A stretch of DNA of 47,979 nucleotides from Pedobacter borealis DSM 19626 (GCF_000708285.2 NZ_JAUG01000028.1:1-47979); one strand, 5' to 3'. Positions 17,395 through 26,458 are shown, counted from the stretch's first letter. A program made the numbers and translations. The notes: generated by a model from the letters alone, not told the origin.

Positions 17395-18588
17395 GTCTAT
17401 AAGCTCAAAACATTGGTGGGCAATTTCATATTCTTCGTTGGTTGGGATAACCAATATCTTAACCTTTGAATCAGCCTTGTTAATTTCTTTCAATTCTCCA
17501 TTATAGGCTGTATTTTGATCTGAATCTAATTCAATACCCAGATAATCGAGTGCTGAACAAACGGATTCACGCATGTTACTGTCATTTTCGCCTACACCGG
17601 CGGTAAATACTATCGCATCTATGCCGTTTAAAATAGCTGCATAAGCTCCAATAAATTTCTTGATCCTATAGGCATAAAGTTTTAGCGCCAAAATTGCAGC
17701 TGTATTGCCTTCGCTTACCATTTTTCTAATGTCGCGCATATCGCTTGAACCCCCCACACCCAAAAGCCCCGACTGTTTGTTAACCAGGGTACTCAACTGC
17801 TCTAAAGTATATCCGGAATGTTCCATTAAATGAAAAATAACCGATGGATCGATGTCTCCAGAGCGAGTGCCCATCATTAATCCACTTAATGGGCCAAATC
17901 CCATACTCGTATCTATCGATTTACCATTTCTAATGGCGGTAATACTGCAGCCGTTGCCCAAGTGGATGCTGATAATTTTTGTATCAACTTTATTTAACCA
18001 TTTAATGGCCTGTTCACTTACATATTTATGGCTGGTACCATGAAATCCATATACCCTGATGCCATGTTCTTTGTAATACCATTCCGGAATGGCATAACGA
18101 TAGGCCTGTTCTGGTATGGTTTGATGAAATGCTGTATCGAATACTGCAATTTGTTTCGCGTTTACAAAAGTCTGTTCGGCTACTTCAATACATTTATAAT
18201 TAACCGGATTATGCAGCGGCGCAAGAGAAAACAGCTTTTTGATCTGATGTTTTACCCCATCTGTAATAAGGGTTGCGCCTGTAAAATGTTCACCTCCATG
18301 TACTACTCTATGGCCAACAGCTGCAATATCATCAGGGCTGGCTATTACCGCGTATTCTCCTTCAGTTAGCAATGCTAAAACTTGTTTTAAGCCTTCGCCG
18401 TGGTTAGCAATAAAACCTGATTGTTCTATGCTATGCTTTTCGTTGTTGCGATAAACTGTATGTTTAATAAACGAGCCTTCAATGCCAATACGTTCTACCA
18501 GACCGCTGCAAACCGGAGTCTTTTCTGGCATGTTAAAAAGCTGGTATTTTAAGGAACTACTTCCGGAGTTGATTACTAAAATGTTCAT
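17392..18588 (-). CDS. ackA: Acetate kinase
   Basis: Converts acetyl phosphate and ADP to acetate and ATP; cytosolic. The 398 residues carry the ASKHA signature at the N-terminus (NSGSSSLKYQLF), the FHGTSHKYV phosphate loop, HLGNGCS and GLLGVGGSSDMRD. Only one base separates it from pta upstream, so the two form the classic pta-ackA overflow/acetate activation unit. Confidence 0.96.
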   Translation of the reverse strand: MNILVINSGSSSLKYQLFNMPEKTPVCSGLVERIGIEGSFIKHTVYRNNEKHSIEQSGFIANHGEGLKQVLALLTEGEYAVIASPDDIAAVGHRVVHGGEHFTGATLITDGVKHQIKKLFSLAPLHNPVNYKCIEVAEQTFVNAKQIAVFDTAFHQTIPEQAYRYAIPEWYYKEHGIRVYGFHGTSHKYVSEQAIKWLNKVDTKIISIHLGNGCSITAIRNGKSIDTSMGFGPLSGLMMGTRSGDIDPSVIFHLMEHSGYTLEQLSTLVNKQSGLLGVGGSSDMRDIRKMVSEGNTAAILALKLYAYRIKKFIGAYAAILNGIDAIVFTAGVGENDSNMRESVCSALDYLGIELDSDQNTAYNGELKEINKADSKVKILVIPTNEEYEIAHQCFELID

Positions 18589-18589
18589 A

Positions 18590-20677
18590 TTAAATGTCTT
18601 GGCATTGGATCGCTGTAATTACAACGGTATTAAAAATATCATCTACAGTACAGCCTCGGCTTAAATCGTTTATTGGTTTGTTTAAGCCCTGCAGCATTGG
18701 CCCAATAGCAAGTGCACCGGTTTCGCGCTGTACGGCTTTATAGGTGTTGTTTCCGGTATTTAAATCGGGGAAGATCAATACACTTGCTCTACCTGCAACC
18801 TCAGATCCTGGTAATTTTTGTTTGCCTACAAGGGGATCTACAGCAGCATCATATTGTATCGGACCTTCAATTTTTAATTCCGGATGCCTTGCTTTAACGA
18901 TGGCAGTGGCTTCTCTTACTCGTTCTACATCTTCACCTTCGCCTGATGTACCTGACGAATAAGATAACATCGCTATCCGGGGTTCAATGCCAAATTTGGC
19001 GCTGCTTTCTGCTGAAGAAATTGCTATTTCTGCCAGCTGTTGGGCAGTAGGATTGGGGTTAACCGCACAATCTCCAAATATGGCTACCCTTTCTGGCAGG
19101 CACATAAAGAAAATGGATGAAACCACCGATACGCCTGGCTTGGTTTTAACAAACTGTAAAGCAGGCCTGATGGTGTGCTGAGTGGTATGAACCGCACCCG
19201 AAACCATCCCATCAGCATCACCCTTGTAAACCATCATGGTTCCGAAATAAGAAACATCGGTCATCATATCCCTGGCCATTTCGAGGTTTACATTCTTGGC
19301 TTTACGTAGTTCGTGCAAGGTATCTACATAATCGTTATAATGAGCCGATTGGCCAGGATTATGTATTTTTAAGGTATTGGGATCCAGATTTAATCCAAGT
19401 CTTTTAATCGTATTGGTAATTTCGGTTGGATCGCCCAAGAGCGTGATGTCTACAATATCTTGTGTAATGAGTTTCTCTACAGCCTTTAAAATGCGTTCGT
19501 CATTTCCTTCTGGTAAAACGATATGTTTTTTATCGCGTTTGGCCCATTTAACCAATTGATATTGAAACATATGTGGCGTAATTCCCTGATAGCTAAAAGT
19601 GATAATTTTATCATCAAGCGCTTTAATGTCGACATATTTTTCGAAAAGCTCTATTGCGATTGCAATTTTCTTCTTGTTTTCGATTGTAATTTTTGAGTGG
19701 ATACCGCCAATGGTTGTAGTGGTTTCGAAAGTTCCCTTTTTAACCGCTATTATTGGAATAATGGTTTGTAAACCTTCAATCAGTTTAATAATCGGCTCAT
19801 CCGGTAAACTGCCTGCGGTTAAAACAATGCCTGCAATTTTTGGGTAGTTCGCTGATAAGTTGGCCTGAAGTGCGCCAATAATGATATCGCCACGATCGCC
19901 GGGGGTAACAATAAGCAGGTTATCTTTTATGTGCCTTAAAAAGTTAGGAAGCATCATGGCGCCTGTCACAAAATTATCAACCTGGTTATCCAATAGTTCA
20001 GCTCCAAAAAGTACCTCACCACCTAGTGCCAATGTAATTTCTTTCATTATTGGACTTTGCAGGCCTGTTTCAGTAGGTATAACGGCGATAAGTAATTCGG
20101 CAGGTAATTGATTGGTTAAAGCTTGTTTAATACGGTCTGCCTCCTCTGGATTCACCATATTGGCCACAACACCTAATACCTGTACATCGCGCAGCAGGAA
20201 GTTACGGTAAATATTGATGGCCGATTTAAAAAGCTGACTTGCTGTTTTGTTCTTTCCCGATACCACTATTAAAACTGGTGCACCTAAGTTTTTGGCCATT
20301 AAGGCATTCGATTCGAACTCAAATGCCATACCTTCGCCTAAAAAATCGCTGCCTTCAATTACGGTGAAATCATAGTTGTCTTCCAGTTTTTTATATTTAC
20401 TGATAATGGTATTGATAATTGCTCCACTATCTTCTGCTTGATGCAGCATTTCTTGGCGGGTAAAGGCAAAAGCATCCTCATATTTAACAGGGAGTGAGAA
20501 ATAATCCAACATGGCTTCTACATGTTCATCTTTTTTATTCTGATCGTCTTGCGCAATAATGGGTTTAAAATAACCTACTTTTTGCGTTTTAGCCAATAAC
20601 ATATTAATCATTCCGAAAGCAATTACTGATTTTCCGGTATAGGGTTCGGCCGAAGCAATGAATATATTTTTAGTCAT
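18590..20677 (-). CDS. pta: Phosphate acetyltransferase, long form
   Basis: Interconverts acetyl-CoA and acetyl phosphate. The 695 residues show the long three-domain form. An N-terminal P-loop-like domain starts IFIASAEPYTGKSVIAFG, a central DRTGG domain follows (about 215-320), and the catalytic PTA_PTB domain starts near residue 365 (KKHIVLPEGNDERILKAVE). The latter contains LSYSSGTSGEGEDV and the late SEVAGRASVLIFPDLNTGN. Cotranscribed with ackA. Confidence 0.96.
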   Translation of the reverse strand: MTKNIFIASAEPYTGKSVIAFGMINMLLAKTQKVGYFKPIIAQDDQNKKDEHVEAMLDYFSLPVKYEDAFAFTRQEMLHQAEDSGAIINTIISKYKKLEDNYDFTVIEGSDFLGEGMAFEFESNALMAKNLGAPVLIVVSGKNKTASQLFKSAINIYRNFLLRDVQVLGVVANMVNPEEADRIKQALTNQLPAELLIAVIPTETGLQSPIMKEITLALGGEVLFGAELLDNQVDNFVTGAMMLPNFLRHIKDNLLIVTPGDRGDIIIGALQANLSANYPKIAGIVLTAGSLPDEPIIKLIEGLQTIIPIIAVKKGTFETTTTIGGIHSKITIENKKKIAIAIELFEKYVDIKALDDKIITFSYQGITPHMFQYQLVKWAKRDKKHIVLPEGNDERILKAVEKLITQDIVDITLLGDPTEITNTIKRLGLNLDPNTLKIHNPGQSAHYNDYVDTLHELRKAKNVNLEMARDMMTDVSYFGTMMVYKGDADGMVSGAVHTTQHTIRPALQFVKTKPGVSVVSSIFFMCLPERVAIFGDCAVNPNPTAQQLAEIAISSAESSAKFGIEPRIAMLSYSSGTSGEGEDVERVREATAIVKARHPELKIEGPIQYDAAVDPLVGKQKLPGSEVAGRASVLIFPDLNTGNNTYKAVQRETGALAIGPMLQGLNKPINDLSRGCTVDDIFNTVVITAIQCQDI

Positions 20678-21158
20678 AAATAAAGGTCAATGGATAGGAA
20701 TAACCAATCACGGCCAATATAGTTGGAAATATCTATTTTAAAAACTAAAAGGGGTTAAGTTTTTAATTGCCTGATTAGAAAACGGGAGTCAGCTATTCCA
20801 ACGGTCATAAATATAAATAGCAAAGGCATGAAGTGGATGTATGACAAATGTAGATTGTCATCCCGAGAGGTAATTTATTGCATAAAATCAATATAGATGA
20901 CAGAGAATTTTTTGTGCAATAATAAGCTGCGAGGCATCGTCATTGCGAGGAACGAAGCAATCTTACAACGATCGTTACTTACCTGCGCTTTAAGATTGCT
21001 TCGTTCCTCGCAATGACGAGCTTTCTATTGGATTCTGTCAATGATAGCCTGTCGAAAGACCAGTTTAACAAATAGTAAGTGTTTCGATTACTTGTGTTGC
21101 GATTCAAATTGGCCCCTTCTTACCAATGGTGGAGCTGTAACAGCTAATTGAATCGTTT
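20678..21158. other. Gene-free 480-bp intergenic region with repeats
   Basis: This holds the pta upstream region, a fragment resembling the GTCATCCCGAG repeat type at about 20868, and the large perfect hairpin at 20938-21018. No ORF with protein-like sequence was seen. Confidence 0.7.
20938..21018. repeat. Dispersed hairpin repeat, 28-bp perfect arms
   Basis: Arms 20938-20965 and 20991-21018 are exact reverse complements, beginning CGTCATTGCGAGGAACGAAG, with a 25-base spacer. Degenerate relatives lie at 26371-26458 and 38679-38790. It is intergenic in each case, as expected for a REP- or MITE-like family in this genome. Confidence 0.85.
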
Positions 21159-21377
21159 TTATGCATTTGATTCAATCAATAACTTTAACATTTTCAGCCT
21201 ATGTATAAGTGGTAGGTTCACTTTTGCATCAGGATTAAGCTTTAAAGGCATAAAATGACTTTCCAGAAAATGGGCATAATCGGTAATTACGGTAGCTTGA
21301 TTAAGATAAATTGGAACCTCTTGCTTTCCTGCCTGGGTAAAAAAATCTTCTAGCTGCTGTATTTCTTGGATGGTCAT
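21159..21377 (-). CDS. Small conserved hypothetical protein
   Basis: A 72-residue soluble protein with no signal peptide. The pattern PIYLNQATVITDYAHFLESH followed by a basic helix is like a small Bacteroidota family (I think DUF6965-type, not certain). Helical, function unknown. It starts with ATG 21377 and stands alone between two repeat-rich gaps. Confidence 0.65.
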   Translation of the reverse strand: MTIQEIQQLEDFFTQAGKQEVPIYLNQATVITDYAHFLESHFMPLKLNPDAKVNLPLIHRLKMLKLLIESNA

Positions 21378-21572
21378 ACTGCAAAGTTATCATTCTATTT
21401 TGAGCAGATCGAAATATTTTTTTTTGACAGGTGGTATCTGCCTAATGCTCAGTCATAATGATTTTTAAATATTGTCCGGTTATATCTCAAGTCTATTTCT
21501 TTGCTAAAAATTTTAGTTTAAATTTGTTTTCCCTAATTAATTGTTTTAGTGTTCTAATCACATTGAAAAAGA

Positions 21573-22250
21573 ATGGACAATAGTGAAATGAAAAAGGATA
21601 TCATCCATTCAGATATGATTCAGGATATTTCATCACTTAAAAAAGAATATTGCCGAAAGGAGACCGCATGGCACCGAGATTGGAAATTGGCTTTCCCGCC
21701 ATCATTTAGAGAAGTTGCTTTTTATGATGCAGCCAATGCCGATATCCACCGTGCTGATGTATTTACCCCATCCGGTTATACCATTGAGTTTCAAAATTCT
21801 CCGATCACATTGGCCGAGCTTAATAGCAGAGAGGCGTTTTATCCAAATTTAATATGGGTATTGAATGGCAAAAAATTTAAGGGATTTAAAATATTGAAAC
21901 ATTTGCCTGATGTAGATGGCCCAAAGCTAAAGGATTACGAGTTTTGCCATTCCGATCACCTTTCGATGGTTAGGAAATCGGAGGTAATGCAGGGGCTGCC
22001 CAATCCAAAAATACTTAATTTTTACCATCCCGAACTTCAGGGCATTAAACTCACCTCAAACCTTTATTCTTTTTGTTGGAAACAGCCACATAGTGTATGG
22101 TATTTAGCTACCGCAAAAATAATTGTAGACTTAGGTGGGCATTTTTTATATGAGCTAAAACAGCGTAACCAATTAAATGGAAATTATCCATACCTGAAAA
22201 TGTTAAGTAGGAAAGCCTTTATCGATTGGTATACCCCGCCAGAAATTTAA
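21573..22250 (+). CDS. CoiA-like nuclease-domain protein
   Basis: A 225-residue protein whose core matches the CoiA competence family. The sequence runs KETAWHRDWKLAFP, then HRADVFTPSGYTIEFQNSPI, then ELNSREAFYPNLIWVLNGK. The HR-D...G..IEFQ pattern is that of the restriction-endonuclease-like fold predicted in CoiA. The usual N-terminal zinc-finger segment is absent. No other competence or defence genes adjoin it, so whether it acts in DNA uptake, repair or something else is open. Confidence 0.7.
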   Translation: MDNSEMKKDIIHSDMIQDISSLKKEYCRKETAWHRDWKLAFPPSFREVAFYDAANADIHRADVFTPSGYTIEFQNSPITLAELNSREAFYPNLIWVLNGKKFKGFKILKHLPDVDGPKLKDYEFCHSDHLSMVRKSEVMQGLPNPKILNFYHPELQGIKLTSNLYSFCWKQPHSVWYLATAKIIVDLGGHFLYELKQRNQLNGNYPYLKMLSRKAFIDWYTPPEI

Positions 22251-22324
22251 GTTAAAATGATTCAGTATTGTTCCGGCTGCACTTTGATCCCGACAAAAAA
22301 ATAGAACAGGTAGTGATAAAAAAG

Positions 22325-22457
22325 AAGAGGTTGTATCATAAAGGTGATTTCACCTCAAATGCTGTCATGTTGAGCTTGTCGAAACACCTCAAAGAGTATT
22401 TAACAGGCCCTTCGACAGGCTCAGGATGACAAATCTATATTTATGATACAACCTCTT
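22325..22457. repeat. Nested palindromic element, copy A
   Basis: A 133-bp element with perfect 18-bp terminal inverted repeats (AAGAGGTTGTATCATAAA and its complement). They enclose an inner imperfect palindrome with CTTGTCGAAACACC and CCCTTCGACAGGCTCAGGATGAC. Copy B at 39970-40122 is the same element in the opposite orientation. No coding capacity, so it is MITE-like. Confidence 0.8.
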
Positions 22458-22470
22458 TTTGTTTAATGCC

Positions 22471-22671
22471 TTACAATTTTACCTTTTTAGTTTTTGGTTC
22501 TGGTTTTTCAGGTAATTGTATCGATAAAATCAAATCAATGCTTTCAGAATTGGTTTCATAATCGGCTGCAATTTTTTCCCATCTTTTTAGCTCTGCCTGT
22601 AAGCTTTCGATTTCCTTACCTAATGATTCGATCTTATTCTGGATTGATTTTCTAACGTTTGTATTTGCCAT
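22471..22671 (-). CDS. Small coiled-coil protein
   Basis: A 66-residue protein whose first 45 residues form a heptad-patterned helix (IQNKIESLGKEIESLQAELK), followed by a proline/lysine-rich tail (PEKPEPKTKKVKL). No known family recognised. Its tail end lies 14 bp from the nested palindromic element. Function unknown. Confidence 0.6.
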   Translation of the reverse strand: MANTNVRKSIQNKIESLGKEIESLQAELKRWEKIAADYETNSESIDLILSIQLPEKPEPKTKKVKL

Positions 22672-22870
22672 AACACAAAATTATGATTTGATGGGCATAT
22701 CTTTAAACTTCTTTGCGATAGGGATACCAGTAAAAAATGCTAAGTGTTCTCTTTCAATGAGTTTTATTCTTATAAAATTTTCAACAATAGTGAAGAATCA
22801 CCGAATTTGCTTACGATACCCAATAATTGTGCAATGATTTGCTATTTTTACCCAACATCCCTAATAAAAT

Positions 22871-23554
22871 ATGAAGAAAAATAATAACTGCGATCTTAAA
22901 ACCTGTTTTATGTGCCAGCTCACTTTAAAAGAGTGGCATTCGGCTATCGAGAGCCATAAACGAAATTTTATCGCTAAAAAGGGGGAAGTAATTATCAAAG
23001 AGGACGATCCGGTGAGTGGTGTTTATTTTGTTACTTCGGGTAATGTAAAAGTGCATAAACAATGGGGCGACAAAGAATTGATTTTACGTTTTGCAAACGA
23101 TGGAGCCATAATTGGACATAGGGGAATAAGCAGCAGTATTTCTACCTATCCAATATCGGCAACAGCTTTAGAAACCACCAAACTTTGTTTTGTAGATATC
23201 GATTTTTTTAAAACTACCATAAAAGTAAACCAGGAATTTGCTTACGGTTTGTTGATGTTTTATGCAGATGAATTACATGCTTCAGAAAAGAAAATGCGTA
23301 ATTTAGCTTTAATGTCGGTTAAGGGAAGGCTTGCCGTGGCTATTTTAGGATTGAGAGATCAATTTGGATTAGATGCCGAAGGATTTTTAAATTTAGCACT
23401 AAGCCGTCAGGATCTGGCTGCTTTTACCGGTGCCACTTACGAAACCGTTTTTAGGACCATGAACGAGCTGTTAGCAGAAAAGTTAATAATAGTGAAAGGA
23501 AAGCAAATTGGCATTTTAAACGAAGCTGGACTAACAGATTTGAGTAATAAATAA
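22871..23554 (+). CDS. Crp/Fnr-family regulator with four FNR-like cysteines
   Basis: A 227-residue regulator with an N-terminal cNMP-like effector barrel (EDDPVSGVYFVTSGNVKV) and a C-terminal winged helix (SRQDLAAFTGATYETVFRTM). N-terminal cysteines are Cys7, Cys12 and Cys15. A fourth, Cys106 in ALETTKLCFVDI, aligns by context with Cys122 of E. coli FNR, so an oxygen- or NO-sensitive Fe-S cluster is plausible. The N-terminal spacing (C-x4-C-x2-C) differs from E. coli FNR. It is next to mobA and the nitrate cluster and is the natural candidate to bind the palindrome at 35069-35084. Confidence 0.85.
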   Translation: MKKNNNCDLKTCFMCQLTLKEWHSAIESHKRNFIAKKGEVIIKEDDPVSGVYFVTSGNVKVHKQWGDKELILRFANDGAIIGHRGISSSISTYPISATALETTKLCFVDIDFFKTTIKVNQEFAYGLLMFYADELHASEKKMRNLALMSVKGRLAVAILGLRDQFGLDAEGFLNLALSRQDLAAFTGATYETVFRTMNELLAEKLIIVKGKQIGILNEAGLTDLSNK

Positions 23555-23680
23555 TTAAGGTTTATAATTTTAATTTTTTAAAATTTATTGTTGTTATACT
23601 GAGCGTAGTCGAAGTATCTTTTCAAAATATTTATTTCGCTTAGCTTAATTAATGACCAGTTTTTAAATTATTAATATAAT

Positions 23681-24265
23681 ATGTTGGGAATCGTTTTATG
23701 TGGCGGGCAGAGTTTAAGGATGGGCACTGACAAAGGTTTGCTCCATCATCAAGATAGATTATGGGCACAGGCAGCCTGTGATAAGTTAAGCTCGCTTAAT
23801 CTCCCGGTAAAATTTTCAGTTAATCCGTCGCAGCAAGAAAGCTATGCAGGGTATTTTGGGAATGAACAGCTGATAGTTGACCATTCTTTACTTGATATCA
23901 AAGGGCCGTTATTGGGGGTACTTTCTGCTCATTTATCAAACCCTGAGGAAGATCTGTTCTTATTGGCCTGCGATATGTTGTTGATGGAAATCAGGTTGCT
24001 GGAAAAACTAATCCATTCACTTAAAGCTGATGATTCTTTCGAGGCTTATATTTTCACCAAAGATGGTCAGCAAGAACCTTTATGCGGGATTTATAAAGTT
24101 GAGGGTTTGAAAAAAATTGTACACCTGCTTCAAACAAATGGTTTGGCCAAACACAGCATGAAATACGTTTTAAGTAATTTGCGGGTTTGCGAAATTGCCA
24201 TTGAGGACCAAGATTATCGTTATTTCAGTAATTTTAACTCCCATGCCGAAATAAATGGCTTATAA
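23681..24265 (+). CDS. mobA: Molybdenum cofactor guanylyltransferase
   Basis: Adds GMP to molybdopterin to make the bis-MGD-type cofactor used by the nitrate reductase encoded nearby. The 194 residues start with the nucleotide-binding signature LCGGQSLRMGTDKGLL, followed by LLACDMLLM (metal-binding Asp) and EPLCGIYK. It converges on the rubredoxin-domain gene with a 6-bp overlap, an interlocked arrangement that ties it to the nitrate cluster. Confidence 0.88.
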   Translation: MLGIVLCGGQSLRMGTDKGLLHHQDRLWAQAACDKLSSLNLPVKFSVNPSQQESYAGYFGNEQLIVDHSLLDIKGPLLGVLSAHLSNPEEDLFLLACDMLLMEIRLLEKLIHSLKADDSFEAYIFTKDGQQEPLCGIYKVEGLKKIVHLLQTNGLAKHSMKYVLSNLRVCEIAIEDQDYRYFSNFNSHAEINGL

Positions 24266-25741
24266 CAATTGCAAGGCCGATTGATCAATTTTAGTGAAAT
24301 TGTCTTTTTCTCCTTCACAAAGCACACAACAATAACCTTCTGGTAAATCTTCAAATGCCGTACCTGGGTTAATATTGTTTTCAATTTCGCCAATGCGCTC
24401 GTTGTACACCGTTAAACAATTATTACACTGGTATAAAAACTCGCCATCTTTTTTTATCGTTTCTTCAGTTTGAAAGCTCTGTTTTTGATTACCGGTTTTT
24501 ATCGCATTTAAACGGTATTTGTAAAACTTAAATATCGAACGCCTTACTTGTTCCGGTAACAAAAAACTAGGATTACTCCTGCTAAAAATTTCGCCGGTAC
24601 GCTCGTTGGGGTTAAAATCTTTAGCACAAAGGATATCGTAAACGGGGAGTAGTTTTAAACCCAATATATTAATCAAGTGGCGTTTTTGGATCAGGATACT
24701 ACTGAAAACCTCACTTTTTTTGCGTGTTTTAATGCCAAAGCAGATTCCAAACGTCCTGGTATCATCAATGCTCAAATGTTTAACAAGGAAATTTTTTAAC
24801 GCTAGGCCTTCGTTACAATTGTCTTCCACCTGAAAGTTAAGTTCGTTGGCCGCATGCCGCATATTGATCTCAAATTCTTCAAGTAAACTGTTCCAAAGGC
24901 TTTTGTCTTTTTCATCAATTCCTTTTATAATAATGGTTTTCCAGGAGGTACAGCACAACTGACCGAGTTTGGTATCTAAACAAAGCTGGCAGAGTTTCTT
25001 TAAGAATGGAATGCTGAACAATTCATCGCGCCTGTAGATACCCAACCAATATTTATTGTTATACCGGTTTAAGCCCTCGTAATAAGGTAGGTTAAAAGAA
25101 GATAGGGATACGGTATTTTCGGCCTGTTTAAGAATGAAGTTGTCCTGATCTAAAAGTGCAAAGAGCGCTTCACCATTGGCTTGTGGATTATCTACAAACT
25201 GTGACGGATTTTTTTTGATAATACCCTCCAGCGCTTTGGTAACCTGTGCAATATGGTTGGTATAACAAAGCTGGTTCCATTCATAGGTTACATTGGTTTT
25301 TGGAAACCGGATAATCAAATGCCAATAATGTTCGGATTGTGAAGAGGCAATCCAGTTGATATTACCCGTTAACATGGGGGTAAAACTTTGGTCGCTATCG
25401 CAGATATTGACTTTAACGGAAGGTTTAAAGTCGATATCATCTAAAATATCTTTGTATACCCCTTCAGTAAGCCAGGTTTTGCGGATAAAAATCTCTTCAG
25501 CAGGATAAGAACTGATAATATTCGGAAAATTATTGGTGTCTACTTCATAATCGATCCCAAGTTTATCCATTTCACCTGTAAATATGGCAATATTATAGGT
25601 TGTAGTATCAATCAATAACTGCTGGCGGAGGCCAAAACGAACATATTGGATCCGCGCTTTTGTTGCTGCAACCAAGATGTTATACAAGTTGCCCGGTGAA
25701 ATGATGCCGCCTGGAAAGTTAATGATGATGGTTTGATACAT
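24260..25741 (-). CDS. Sulfite/nitrite-reductase-like protein with C-terminal rubredoxin
   Basis: A 493-residue protein, last gene of the nitrate cluster. Two regions resemble the ferredoxin-like half domains of siroheme reductases: residues about 1-70 (IQYVRFGLRQQLLID, like the G.RxTxRQ motif) and about 215-310 (YWLGIYRRDELFSIPFLKK). The Cys-x5-Cys and Cys-x3-Cys pairs that hold the Fe4S4/siroheme centre are not found, so it is probably not itself a reductase. The C-terminus is a rubredoxin with Cys439, Cys442, Cys472, Cys475 and the PGTAFEDLPEGY core. An electron-carrier or scaffold role for nitrate or nitrite reduction is inferred. It starts 3 bp after the upstream gene. Confidence 0.7.
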   Translation of the reverse strand: MYQTIIINFPGGIISPGNLYNILVAATKARIQYVRFGLRQQLLIDTTTYNIAIFTGEMDKLGIDYEVDTNNFPNIISSYPAEEIFIRKTWLTEGVYKDILDDIDFKPSVKVNICDSDQSFTPMLTGNINWIASSQSEHYWHLIIRFPKTNVTYEWNQLCYTNHIAQVTKALEGIIKKNPSQFVDNPQANGEALFALLDQDNFILKQAENTVSLSSFNLPYYEGLNRYNNKYWLGIYRRDELFSIPFLKKLCQLCLDTKLGQLCCTSWKTIIIKGIDEKDKSLWNSLLEEFEINMRHAANELNFQVEDNCNEGLALKNFLVKHLSIDDTRTFGICFGIKTRKKSEVFSSILIQKRHLINILGLKLLPVYDILCAKDFNPNERTGEIFSRSNPSFLLPEQVRRSIFKFYKYRLNAIKTGNQKQSFQTEETIKKDGEFLYQCNNCLTVYNERIGEIENNINPGTAFEDLPEGYCCVLCEGEKDNFTKIDQSALQLL

Positions 25742-25744
25742 GGT

Positions 25745-26248
25745 TTAGCTATTTAAAAGTCCAAATTCTACTACTGCCTTTGGGAAGTTTTTGTTTTCGT
25801 GCCCTGGTCTGCATAATTTTAAAAGCGCAAACCTTTGGATATTAGTGAGTTTTCGCCATTGGTTTAAGGAGAGTTGCAAAGCTAATTCTGTCGCCTTTTC
25901 TCTTAACATCGTAGGGATTTGATGTAGGTTCCCCCAATCGGGCAGCGGGTCGATAGCCAGCGTGGTGGCTCGATTTCCAGTATATTTGGTAATCAGGCCA
26001 ATCAGAAATTGATGGTACTTATCTGTTTGTTCTTGAGTTGAAACCGGTAGTAAGGCCAGTTGGATCCGTTCCGATGGATGAAATTTGCTCCATTCAGCTA
26101 ATTTTAGTTTTATTCCTGCGGCATCCATTTTAAAACGGACGATCATAGGGATGCAACGTACATTTTCTTCAATAAAATCTTCTTCGAATTTAAAATATTC
26201 AATCCCTTTTAGGTTTTTAAATTCTGAAGGACCAAGTTTTACTTTCAT
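25745..26248 (-). CDS. Nitrate reductase associated protein
   Basis: A 167-residue protein matching the Nitr_red_assoc family (first known beside cyanobacterial narB). It has FKFEEDFIEENVRCIPMIVR, KLAEWSKFHPSERIQL and a C-terminal helix ending with CRPGHENKNFPKAVVEFG. Biochemical role unknown. I chose the ATG at 26248 over an upstream in-frame GTG at 26251. It lies 3 bp before the rubredoxin-domain gene, so the pair is surely co-transcribed. Confidence 0.8.
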   Translation of the reverse strand: MKVKLGPSEFKNLKGIEYFKFEEDFIEENVRCIPMIVRFKMDAAGIKLKLAEWSKFHPSERIQLALLPVSTQEQTDKYHQFLIGLITKYTGNRATTLAIDPLPDWGNLHQIPTMLREKATELALQLSLNQWRKLTNIQRFALLKLCRPGHENKNFPKAVVEFGLLNS

Positions 26249-26285
26249 CACGTTGTTTAATTTTAAATATTCTTTAGCAATCTAT

Positions 26286-26312
26286 CGTCATTCCCGCGCA
26301 GGCGGGAATCTT
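26286..26312. repeat. Short dispersed hairpin (CCCGC type)
   Basis: CGTCATTCCCGCGCAGGCGG continuing to GAATCTT, with inverted arms ATTCCCGC/GCGGGAAT. A second copy with two changes lies at 39801-39827. It is in the gap between the nitrate reductase and its associated protein. Confidence 0.7.
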
Positions 26313-26370
26313 AATGCTTATTGTATTACGATTCCCGGTCGTTTACTAATGACAATTTTCAAAAATCGAT

Positions 26371-26458
26371 CGTCATTGCGAGGAGGAACGACGAAGCAAT
26401 CTTTCCAACCTACGATAAAGATTGCTTCGTCGGCTGAAAAAGCCTTCTCGCAATGACG
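26371..26458. repeat. Dispersed hairpin repeat (GCGAGG type)
   Basis: Imperfect palindrome starting CGTCATTGCGAGGAGGAACG and ending CTCGCAATGACG, related to 20938-21018 and 38679-38790. It sits in the 290-bp gap inside the nitrate gene series and may allow read-through to weaken or a second promoter to act, though no clear promoter was seen there. Confidence 0.75.

Noticed and set aside
20938..21018. CRISPR repeat unit
   Set aside because: The hairpins are single, scattered and variable, with no regular spacers and no cas genes.
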